From NCBI GenBank assembly GCA_021781285.1, contig JAJXXD010000184.1, positions 1 to 25,350 of the forward strand: a DNA stretch of 25,350 nucleotides. Reading direction: 5' to 3'. The notes under the pieces were generated by a model that did not search any database, was not told the DNA's origin, and saw only the letters and a program-made list of their open reading frames with translations. This DNA comes from a bacterium. GTDB taxonomy: Bacteria > SZUA-79 > Acidulodesulfobacterales > Acidulodesulfobacteraceae. Made by a program: the position numbers and the translations under genes. Position 1 is the first letter of the stretch; each line of letters starts with the position of its first letter. Of the stretch, positions 1-7,356 are shown one piece after another.

Positions 1-302
1 TAAAATTTAAAGCGGGAAATCATAGATTTTCTACCAATCTTCTTACCGTGTTATCTTATGTAAATTATTTGCGAAAAAGCGGATACGATATTAAATTAAA
101 AGTCTTAAATAAAAAGTCTTTATTAATAAAATCCAAAGATATAATAATTACTCTTAATAAAATTTCCAATATAGGCGTTGCGTTCTCATTATTAAGAACA
201 TTTAGGGCTTTTCCGTCGGAACTTAAGAAAATATCCATAAAATCAGGAAAAGATACAGGCATCCGTATCGTTATTAACGAGAGGTTAATCGGCTTAACTT
301 GA
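1..302 (+). CDS. 3' end of an unidentified gene (partial)
   Basis: The reading frame is open to the window edge and ends with TGA at 300-302, so only the last 100 or so residues are visible. A GTG at 48 could serve as a start, but coding potential continues upstream, so a truncated longer gene is more likely. The visible part is basic and mixes short hydrophobic strands with Lys-rich stretches. No motif identifies it. It lies 16 bases before the PilP/GspC-like gene on the same strand and probably shares its operon. A role in a pilus or secretion assembly (for example a GspL/M or PilO-like partner) is a guess from context only. Confidence 0.5.
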   Translation, partial: KFKAGNHRFSTNLLTVLSYVNYLRKSGYDIKLKVLNKKSLLIKSKDIIITLNKISNIGVAFSLLRTFRAFPSELKKISIKSGKDTGIRIVINERLIGLT

Positions 303-318
303 AGAGGGTGAAATAAAT

Positions 319-873
319 ATGCAGGGCAAAAATTTTATAAATATTTTTAAAAAAACATCAAAATGGATTGCATTTTTTCTTTTTGGCGGTTTTTTATTTA
401 TTCTTGCATTAAATCGGTTGGGCATGGGATTCAGAAATAAAACGATTCCGGATTACGGAGTAAAAAATAAAAAAACTTTTGACCTCGTTTTGAAACCCGA
501 AAAAAAATCTTCAAAAAATAATCTAAAAGATATTTTTAATATTCCCGACAAAAAATATAAAAAATTTAACCGGCTGTTTATTTCTAAAGGATTAGCGCGC
601 GGCGGAGCGGACGGTTCTCTTGGCAGCGGTAGGCCCGGCGGCGAAAATTTACCAAATTTTATTAAAAGGCTAAAGTTCAAAGGGTTTTCGAAGAAGAACT
701 CCGCTCCTCCGTCTTTAATATTTATAAGCGGTAAAACCGCCCTTTTGAAAGCAGGCGGGAGAAGTTATTATGTCCGTGCCGGAGAAAGCATTAAAGGAAT
801 GTTTATATTGAAAATCGGTTTAACGGGGGTTAGATATTCGGATAAGGGAAGAATAAAATATTTAAATTTTTAG
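319..873 (+). CDS. Single-pass membrane protein with PilP/GspC-like C-terminus
   Basis: The 184-residue protein has a short basic N-terminus, one transmembrane segment at about residues 17-39, a Lys/Gly-rich low-complexity linker (about 50-125) and a small C-terminal beta domain (about 130-184). That domain runs ISGKTALLK, then RSYYVRAGESIKGMFI, then GRIKYLNF, which resembles the periplasmic domain of PilP (type IV pilus) and GspC (type II secretion), where a short strand pattern follows a flexible linker. The start ATG at 319 has a GAGGGTG ribosome site about 8 bases upstream. It follows the preceding partial gene closely and converges on the exporter gene. The family call rests on domain architecture and a short pattern, so it is tentative. 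Confidence 0.55.
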   Translation: MQGKNFINIFKKTSKWIAFFLFGGFLFILALNRLGMGFRNKTIPDYGVKNKKTFDLVLKPEKKSSKNNLKDIFNIPDKKYKKFNRLFISKGLARGGADGSLGSGRPGGENLPNFIKRLKFKGFSKKNSAPPSLIFISGKTALLKAGGRSYYVRAGESIKGMFILKIGLTGVRYSDKGRIKYLNF

Positions 874-891
874 AGTTTAAATATTAATAAA

Positions 892-2424
892 TCAACGGTG
901 TATCTTATTTTTCAGCATAATTGCAGGAATTATGCCTATAAGACATATTGCGCCGGCGACTACAAATACGTCATCGTAGGATTGAACCGTAGCGAACATT
1001 TTAGTAATACTGTCTATAATTCCTAAGCCGGGATTAATCCTCGCCGAGTTGGCTATAACCCCCGTATTTGCTTTGAACAGCCCGCTGTTATTAAAAAAAG
1101 ACTTTGTTTTAAGGAAAGCAAAATTTCTATCGTTAATTTTATCTCCGTATCTTGTAAGATAGTAAACTTTTTTGGTTGCAAGATAATTTGCGAAGTAAGC
1201 GATTCCGAAGCCGGAAGCAAGTCTCATCGTAACAGGCAAAAGACCTGAAGCCTCGGGTATTTGCTCCCTCTTGACCGAATTAAGCCCCGTGCTCATAATC
1301 GGCGAATATAACATTCCAAGCCCTATTCCCCTGATAATCGACGGATATATTATATCGTACAGGCTTGATTGCACGGATAAATTCCAGTATAAAAATAGGG
1401 ATACGGCAGTTAAAGCCATGCCGAATACTATAAAATACTTCGGTCCCCATCTGTCCGCTCCTCTGCCGAAAATAGGCGCCGATAAAGCAACGGCGACCGC
1501 CGAAGGCATCATAATAAGACCGGTTGTGTATGGGGTGTAGTTCATAATATTTTCAAGATAAACCGGCATTATGAACAGAGAGCCGAAAAGAGCTATAGCC
1601 CTGACGGCATTAATCGATGTGATAAGAGTAAAATTGTAATTTTCAAAGATTTTAAAGTCTATCAGCGGATGGGAAATGAAGGGTTCAAATAAAAAAAACA
1701 TAATAAAACCGGCGGCGCTTAAAAGTTCGCAAATATGAATATAGCTTGAATCCCAGCCTTTATTCTGGCCTTCGTTAAATGCGACGAGGATAAAAGAAAT
1801 AGCCATTGCAAAAAACATAAATCCCAAGAAGTCGAAATTTGCCTTAAAATATTGCGATTTGTGGTCGTCTTCCATAATTATTATTATTCCTATAAGCGTT
1901 ATAACGGCTATCGGAGCGTTCACGAAAAAAACCCATCTCCATGTTAAATGGTCGGTAATCCAACCGCCTAACGTGGGACCTATCGCGGGCGCCGCCATTG
2001 CGCCTATCCCCCAAATTCCCATAGCCTTACCTCTTTCGCCCGGCTCAAAGACCTTGCCGAGGAGGGCGAGTCCCAATGGGGCTATGCCTCCGCCGGATAA
2101 TCCCTGAATAATCCGAAAAAATATAAGCATATTTATAGAAGTTGCAAAACCGCAGGCGATAGACGATACCGTAAAAAATATAATACTAAGTATTATCGGG
2201 ATTTTAAGTCCTATTTTTCTAATAATAAACGTTATAGGCATTATTATTATCGCGGTTGCGACGTTATAAGCAATCATAATCCAGTCAACTTCTTCAAGAT
2301 CGACCCCGAGGCTTGACATGATTTTAGGTATAGCAATGGTTACTATGCTCATATCGAGCATTACCATAAAGAAGAAGGCTACCAGCAGAATTAATATAAG
2401 GTTCTTATATTCCTTAGAATACAT
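892..2424 (-). CDS. MFS drug exporter, DHA2 (EmrB/QacA) family
   Basis: The 510-residue polytopic inner-membrane protein has about 14 hydrophobic segments, the size and topology of the 14-helix DHA2 proton antiporters that export lipophilic drugs. The opening segment with MLDMSIVTIAIPKIM, where a membrane-embedded Asp sits in helix 1, is typical of EmrB. Motif C (PAIGPTLGGWI, near residue 150) marks it as an antiporter, and GRGADRWGP near residue 320 is a second motif-A-like loop. No EmrA membrane-fusion gene is adjacent. The gene runs on the minus strand, convergent with the PilP-like gene, and lies about 90 bases downstream of the next minus-strand gene, with which it may be cotranscribed. 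The substrate cannot be read from the sequence. Confidence 0.9.
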   Translation of the reverse strand: MYSKEYKNLILILLVAFFFMVMLDMSIVTIAIPKIMSSLGVDLEEVDWIMIAYNVATAIIIMPITFIIRKIGLKIPIILSIIFFTVSSIACGFATSINMLIFFRIIQGLSGGGIAPLGLALLGKVFEPGERGKAMGIWGIGAMAAPAIGPTLGGWITDHLTWRWVFFVNAPIAVITLIGIIIIMEDDHKSQYFKANFDFLGFMFFAMAISFILVAFNEGQNKGWDSSYIHICELLSAAGFIMFFLFEPFISHPLIDFKIFENYNFTLITSINAVRAIALFGSLFIMPVYLENIMNYTPYTTGLIMMPSAVAVALSAPIFGRGADRWGPKYFIVFGMALTAVSLFLYWNLSVQSSLYDIIYPSIIRGIGLGMLYSPIMSTGLNSVKREQIPEASGLLPVTMRLASGFGIAYFANYLATKKVYYLTRYGDKINDRNFAFLKTKSFFNNSGLFKANTGVIANSARINPGLGIIDSITKMFATVQSYDDVFVVAGAICLIGIIPAIMLKNKIHR

Positions 2425-2514
2425 ATGGATAGTTTTTAGGAAATTTATTTATGAAATAGATAAATTTTATCATAAAATGACCGAAAAGTCATTTGAATAC
2501 GCAATAAATAAATT

Positions 2515-3216
2515 CTAAATAAACGTAAATTCGACGCTGTTTATGGAAATTAACTCTAAAAGCGAGATTATGTTGGAATAATAAATAACCTGATTTCCGG
2601 AATCTTTGATACCGGTTTTGTTTTCATGAGTTATATTCAGAAAAAATTCATTCATTATTTTATTACCTAAAGATACAATTTTGGATAACTCCGCCGCCGT
2701 TTTGTTCTTTATTTTTTCGTCTCCGCCCGATTGCATAAAAAATATATCGATATTTTCCTTAAAAAAAGAGCTTAAGGCAAGGCAAAATTCCGGAATATAC
2801 GCCTGTTTTTTAAATGCCGGATATTTATAAAGTTCATTGATATTATTTTTTATCAGTTCGATGCTGTTGTGAATATCTTGTAAATGGCCGGTGAATTTTA
2901 TTATACGCGTGACCCCTTCGACAAAATTTTTGTAATCCGAATTTTCTTTTTTGCATAATAATTTAAGGGATGATAAATTTATGTTTTTTGAAGGGGATAA
3001 CGTTTGCCGGACGAGCTCGTTAATTTCTTTGTATAATACGCCATCCCCGGTTTTATTTTTAGTTATACCGTCGAGGCTGTTATTATACTGTTTATAATTA
3101 TTAGCTATAAGTTCATTAAGAATCTCTTCAAGATTTTGTTCTACGATATTTGAAAATTCTATCGCTTTAGAATTTAATAAATTTAGTTCGACGGTTTTTT
3201 TATATTTTTTTCTCAT
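2515..3216 (-). CDS. Hypothetical helical protein
   Basis: The 233-residue soluble protein has no signal peptide or membrane segment. It appears almost entirely alpha-helical, with charged amphipathic stretches throughout, and starts with a Lys-rich stretch (MRKKYKKTVEL). The pattern of long helices recalls PhoU-like bundles, but no diagnostic motif supports that. It starts just after an AT-only region of alternating TATA (3217-3250) that probably contains its promoter. The exporter gene lies about 90 bases downstream on the same strand. Function unknown. Confidence 0.6.
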   Translation of the reverse strand: MRKKYKKTVELNLLNSKAIEFSNIVEQNLEEILNELIANNYKQYNNSLDGITKNKTGDGVLYKEINELVRQTLSPSKNINLSSLKLLCKKENSDYKNFVEGVTRIIKFTGHLQDIHNSIELIKNNINELYKYPAFKKQAYIPEFCLALSSFFKENIDIFFMQSGGDEKIKNKTAAELSKIVSLGNKIMNEFFLNITHENKTGIKDSGNQVIYYSNIISLLELISINSVEFTFI

Positions 3217-3305
3217 GTATATATTATATAATATATAATATATATTTATGCATTTGTCATAATTGATTTAATGCAATAGTTTAATCCTATTATTATATTA
3301 TTTGC

Positions 3306-3382
3306 GTGTCCGTAGCTCATCCGGATAGAGCGCAGGACTCCGACTCCTGAGGCGGCGGGTTCGAATCCCGCCGGACACACCA
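3306..3382 (+). tRNA. tRNA-Arg (anticodon CCG)
   Basis: The cloverleaf can be drawn completely. The acceptor stem is GTGTCCG (3306-3312) with CGGACAC (3372-3378). The D stem is GCTC/GAGC (3315-3318 with 3328-3331). The anticodon stem CAGGA/TCCTG (3333-3337 with 3345-3349) carries the loop CTCCGAC, and anticodon CCG is at 3340-3342. The T stem is GCGGG/CCCGC with loop TTCGAAT. Discriminator A is followed by an encoded CCA. It decodes CGG. The gene is intact, and the left end of the Tn7-like element begins about 28 bases after its 3' end, so it is the probable attachment target recognised by the element's TniQ/TnsD protein. Confidence 0.95.
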
Positions 3383-3415
3383 GTAAAATTCCGCAGGGTT
3401 TTAAGTTTTTGTAAG

Positions 3416-3475
3416 GTGCAAAAGTAAATTAGACCCTACAAAATATATTTAGACCTTACAAAAGTAAATTAGACC
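3416..3475 (+). repeat. Left-end array: three tandem 20-bp TnsB-site-like repeats
   Basis: Three copies follow one another with exactly 20-base periodicity (3416-3435, 3436-3455, 3456-3475). Each has the form NNNCAAAAGTAAATTAGACC; the middle copy is diverged in its centre. Copies of the same motif occur in inverted orientation at 20249-20268 and 20300-20319. Abutting sites of about 20-22 bp are the known layout of TnsB-binding sites in Tn7 ends. There is no spacer between copies. Confidence 0.8.
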
Positions 3476-3543
3476 GATTTATAGGGGCAATGTTTTAAAA
3501 TTAACGCTGTAGTCGGAGTCAGCTTTTTTCGGGTTAAAAATAT

Positions 3544-5199
3544 ATGTCGAAAGTAAGCGACTTCAAATTGTCCAAATTGGGCAACGATGTATACAAAGAC
3601 GTAAAATTCAGACTTCACTTTATAACCGATATATCGACTAAACCGGGCGAAAATTATTATAATGCGATATTCAAAAGCATAAAAGCAAGAGCCGATTTTG
3701 ATATACAAGAAAAAATATATCCGGAATTATTAAATTATTACGTTATTGGTAATATTTATCAACAGGGCGAAAGAATCGACAAAAGTAAATATTTAGAACT
3801 CCTGCGTATTAAATTCCCGCTTTTAGACGGTAAAATATTAAAAATTAAAGAAATAAACGAAATAACCAATCATAGTATCGTTAATAACAACCAAAGATCT
3901 AAACGGTCGATAGAAAATCAATACGCCTATTTAGGCAGGCTTGACGGATATTACGTTATAATCCCCTGCCACGTTATAGGTTTAGCTTTTTATTTCACAT
4001 CAACCACAATGCGCGAAAGAATATTCGATTCCAAGATACAGTCATTATATCACGAAACCGGAATAGATAAAGAGAAAGGATACCCTTATGTTCTTTTAAA
4101 GACCGGCGTTCCCGACAGCGACGCCGCATTTATTTATTTTTACGCTAATAACAAATATGCAAGCCTTAAATGGCATTCTATTAGAAATAATATGTATGCG
4201 GAAAAGAAATCCTTAGAAGCTAATAAGCGTTTTAACAGTTTGGTCCCATTAAAAATAGACTTTCCTATGCAGGGAAGTTTTTATATGGATGTGTTGGCAT
4301 TGAAAGACGAATCAAGCAAAAGAATTTTCGTTTATAAAATTCTAAATGCCGAGTCTTTAGTATATAATTACGAAAAAATAATAATCAGAAGATATAGACA
4401 TAAAGGTATTGAAGAAAATATACGGGATGTCCCACAAAATATTGTTTATAGGACAAAAACCAAAGAAACAGGCATAATATCAAACGAAGCGCCTTCCTAT
4501 AAAAACTCTACAAAAATAATCGAGGACGACGATGATGATTTTTTCGGTATCGAGAAAATTAAGGAAATTATTAATAAAGACGATAATGAATTATTAGATA
4601 AGGAGAAGGGCAATATAAACTTTGTTTCCGGCAAAGAGGCAAAGGATTTAAGCTTTAGCCAACTGAGGGACGGCAGAAATTCCAATATAAGACCTGCCGA
4701 GACCAAGAAAGCTGAACAGGATTACTTTTCGCTGGAAGATTTTAAGGAACTTGTAAAAACGTTTAAAGAAAAGTATGACGAGTTTATAGAAAAGGACAGC
4801 TTTATTATCTCCGAGCAGACTAAATTGCCTATAAGGAAAGGCAAAAAGCGTTTAAATAACAAAGAGGGTTACGACGGCAGGAATATAAGAGAGTATATTA
4901 CGACAAGGTTTGTTTTTACCGGCGACGGTGTGGGTAAAAACGTATTATTGATAGAGCTTGACCAGAAATATTCAGACAAAGGATTTTCGACATATATACT
5001 GATTGGCGAAAATATAATTACCGCCATGCAAGAAATGGATTTTTTGAGGAGATATTTGCTAAATGTGAATTTAGATAACATCGAAAATTATTTCAAAATA
5101 CAGGATATAATATTTATAAGAAAAAAGCATCCGGATAAAAATAATAAAAACAAAAGTTTTAGGGCGTGGTGCGAGGATTTATTTAAGAAATTAAAATAA
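3544..5199 (+). CDS. tnsE: TnsE-like transposon target-selection protein
   Basis: The 551-residue protein is close to Tn7 TnsE in length (538 residues as I recall). Two regions line up with the TnsE sequence as I remember it. One is around residues 138-160, where IPCHVIGLAFYF matches the YHIPQLELARSLF segment. The other is the C-terminal part from about residue 390: an FKELVKTFKEKY helix, then a KLPIRKGKKRL strand, then NVLLIELDQ and FSTYILIG, matching TnsE's FDELL, LPKVGRSRL, FVLLEVD and LSTKVLSG in the same order. An acidic stretch (five Asp near residues 326-331) divides the two halves, as acidic linkers do in TnsE. In Tn7, TnsE directs insertion into replicating and conjugating DNA through the sliding clamp. 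Here the gene stands alone, about 70 bases inside the left end. No good ribosome site precedes the ATG. Confidence 0.72.
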   Translation: MSKVSDFKLSKLGNDVYKDVKFRLHFITDISTKPGENYYNAIFKSIKARADFDIQEKIYPELLNYYVIGNIYQQGERIDKSKYLELLRIKFPLLDGKILKIKEINEITNHSIVNNNQRSKRSIENQYAYLGRLDGYYVIIPCHVIGLAFYFTSTTMRERIFDSKIQSLYHETGIDKEKGYPYVLLKTGVPDSDAAFIYFYANNKYASLKWHSIRNNMYAEKKSLEANKRFNSLVPLKIDFPMQGSFYMDVLALKDESSKRIFVYKILNAESLVYNYEKIIIRRYRHKGIEENIRDVPQNIVYRTKTKETGIISNEAPSYKNSTKIIEDDDDDFFGIEKIKEIINKDDNELLDKEKGNINFVSGKEAKDLSFSQLRDGRNSNIRPAETKKAEQDYFSLEDFKELVKTFKEKYDEFIEKDSFIISEQTKLPIRKGKKRLNNKEGYDGRNIREYITTRFVFTGDGVGKNVLLIELDQKYSDKGFSTYILIGENIITAMQEMDFLRRYLLNVNLDNIENYFKIQDIIFIRKKHPDKNNKNKSFRAWCEDLFKKLK

Positions 5200-5219
5200 A
5201 AGATAAGGAGAAGAGCATA

Positions 5220-6299
5220 ATGTCTATAAGTAATATAAACATAGAAAAAATTATTGCTCATGAAGTAATTCGGGCATCCGAACTCAACACTAAAACCCCG
5301 ATATATAATAATAGCCTTATAAATCTTAACGAATCTGGTAAAGAACTTGTAATTGATAGGATTATAGATATCATTTCTCCCGGAAGTCATTGCATCGATT
5401 TAGTTGCCGGTAATTTAAATCAAGGTGGTCCTTTTAATATTATTACAAATATGCTGGACTATGATATTCCAGTTTTCATAAGGGCTTCTCAAGGATTAGC
5501 TAAATCTCTTTCCCAGTCTCAAACTGCGGGATCAATTAAAGCTGGCTCCGCTATTTTTATTAAAGGAAATGCCTATGATAACGGAATACATTCTCGTTTT
5601 ATTGCTATTATAAAAGCCGATTCAGATAAAGGATTATCTCGGGAAATCGATAATAATCAAATAACGCTGAAATATGTAAACGATATATTACTTGGAGATT
5701 CTTCTCGCTTGATAAAAATAGCCCTGTTTATAGAAAATAATCCGCCAAATCAACCGATAAACTTAGGGCAAATTAGAAATACTGACGATTTTACTATTAA
5801 GGTTTATGACCATTTAATGCAAAATTCTACCGCCGGAAATGCCTCGCAATATTTTTATAGCACGTTTTTAAAATGTAAAATTGCCGAAAATGCGGCGAGA
5901 AAGACGATGGAATTTTACGAAATAACCCGTGAATTTATAAATAATATGGATATAGAACAGGACCAAAAAGTAGAATATTATTATGATTTAATTTCGTACT
6001 TACGCAGTAATGATTCTTCTATTATCGAACCCGCAACATTTGCCAGAGGGTTTCTTCCCGATGTCCAACAGGATAATTTTTTAGAACAATGCGAAAGATC
6101 GGGATTAACGGGTTCAATTTCAAAAGATACCCGATTAATTAAAGGTAAATTAGGCAGACAATCCTTAAAATTCACATCTAAAGTAACGATTATTGCACCG
6201 CCGGAAGTATTTAACAGTGCGGTTCAAGTTACGGGTCCCGCTGGTGAAGACGGCTGGACAACGATAAAAATTAAAGGCGAAATTGAACCCATAAAATAA
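5220..6299 (+). CDS. 37-kDa nucleoid-associated protein family (NA37/YejK-like)
   Basis: The 359-residue protein is slightly longer than E. coli YejK (about 335). It follows the family pattern. An N-terminal segment on the theme IxxIIAHEVIR opens the protein. In the middle is SRFIAIIKADSDKGL, equivalent to the conserved strand before the central loop. Next comes a YFYSTFLKCKIAENAARKTM segment, equivalent to YejK's FLKGRVGRK helix. At the C-terminus are GRQSLKFTSKVTI and TTIKIKGE strands. YejK homologues bind the nucleoid, and some family members occur in mobile elements. The start has a strong GGAGA site, and the gene begins 20 bases after tnsE, so it is read with it. The next gene starts 2 bases after its stop, implying cotranslation with the alarmone synthetase. 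Confidence 0.8.
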   Translation: MSISNINIEKIIAHEVIRASELNTKTPIYNNSLINLNESGKELVIDRIIDIISPGSHCIDLVAGNLNQGGPFNIITNMLDYDIPVFIRASQGLAKSLSQSQTAGSIKAGSAIFIKGNAYDNGIHSRFIAIIKADSDKGLSREIDNNQITLKYVNDILLGDSSRLIKIALFIENNPPNQPINLGQIRNTDDFTIKVYDHLMQNSTAGNASQYFYSTFLKCKIAENAARKTMEFYEITREFINNMDIEQDQKVEYYYDLISYLRSNDSSIIEPATFARGFLPDVQQDNFLEQCERSGLTGSISKDTRLIKGKLGRQSLKFTSKVTIIAPPEVFNSAVQVTGPAGEDGWTTIKIKGEIEPIK

Positions 6300-6301
6300 T
6301 T

Positions 6302-7309
6302 ATGCAAGAGATTGAGTTAAGAAAAAAATTTGAAAATAAACGCCTTAAACTTAAAATATTTGGCAAATGGATTAAAAAAAATATTTACAAAGAATTAATT
6401 AAGGGGTGTAAAACAGAAAATGCCTTAAAAAAAATCTTACAAATACCCCTCTCTATTAGAGTTAAAGAAACGAGTTCGTTTATCGAGAAAGCTTTATATA
6501 GAAACAAAAAGTATAAAAATCCTTTATTGGAAATTACCGATCAGATCGGGATAAGGTTCGTCGTATTATTAGTAGATGATATTAGCCGCATTGAAAATAT
6601 AATTAAAAATATGGTAAAATTAAATTGTGAAAAGTGTAAAGACTTTGAGCAGGAAAAAATAGATAATCCAGACCATTTTACTTATCAATCCGTCCACTAT
6701 ATTGCTAGACCAAAAGAAAAAATTAAAATTAATGGGAATATTTTCGATGATAAATTATCATTCGAAATTCAAATCAGAACAATACTTCAGCATGCTTACG
6801 CAGAAATGTCGCATGTCAGTGATTATAAACCGTCTATCTCGTTATCCGAAAATGATAAAAAGCGTATAAAAAGATTATTGGCAAAAGGTTCTGCTTTAGT
6901 GGAAATTACGGACGATACTTTTGAAGATATACAAAAAATGTTGACCGAAAACTGCAAACATATCGACGAGTTATTGGAAAAATCTACAGAAATATATAAA
7001 AATATTACTGGAGAAGAGGCGAATACAAATACAAAGCTCGGTCATATAATTTCTAACGCATATATTGATTTATTAAAAGATTTTAAAATATCGGACATAC
7101 AAGATTGGGCGGAAAAAAATTATTATATCGGCAAAGCAATTAAAGAAAAAAGAACTGAATCTATATTATATCAAGATTCGGTGTCCATTCTTTTGTGTTT
7201 GCTTATTTCTAAAAGTAGGATTACCGTTCCTAAGCTATGGCCCGAAGATTTGAGCTATTTGGAAGATTTTTATAAAACAATTGGATATTCAACTCAGGAT
7301 TTGTTTTAA
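6302..7309 (+). CDS. RelA/SpoT-domain alarmone synthetase, synthetase-only
   Basis: The 335-residue cytoplasmic protein has a RelA/SpoT nucleotidyltransferase domain at about residues 40-175 and a C-terminal helical extension (about 175-335). Catalytic signatures are present: RVK at 53-55 followed by SSFIEKALYR, D80 in ITDQIGIRF, the G-loop tyrosine motif YQSVHY at 128-133, and EIQIRT at 155-160 with HAYAEMSH after it. There is no HD hydrolase domain and no TGS/ACT region, so it should make (p)ppGpp-like or related pyrophosphorylated products and not degrade them. Small synthetases of this kind include housekeeping RelQ/RelP and toxic toxSAS enzymes. The extension is longer than in RelQ. It sits between the NA37-like and MBL genes with minimal spacing. 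Confidence 0.85.
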   Translation: MQEIELRKKFENKRLKLKIFGKWIKKNIYKELIKGCKTENALKKILQIPLSIRVKETSSFIEKALYRNKKYKNPLLEITDQIGIRFVVLLVDDISRIENIIKNMVKLNCEKCKDFEQEKIDNPDHFTYQSVHYIARPKEKIKINGNIFDDKLSFEIQIRTILQHAYAEMSHVSDYKPSISLSENDKKRIKRLLAKGSALVEITDDTFEDIQKMLTENCKHIDELLEKSTEIYKNITGEEANTNTKLGHIISNAYIDLLKDFKISDIQDWAEKNYYIGKAIKEKRTESILYQDSVSILLCLLISKSRITVPKLWPEDLSYLEDFYKTIGYSTQDLF

Positions 7310-7356
7310 TATACATTAGGTAATATTAATAAAATAAATTGGGAGCAGAGAGGTTT

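Noticed and set aside
3416..3475. Tandem repeats as a CRISPR array or plasmid iterons
   Set aside because: The copies abut with no spacers, only three exist, and inverted copies occur at the far end beside tnsA. Transposon-end sites explain this better, and no cas or rep gene is present.
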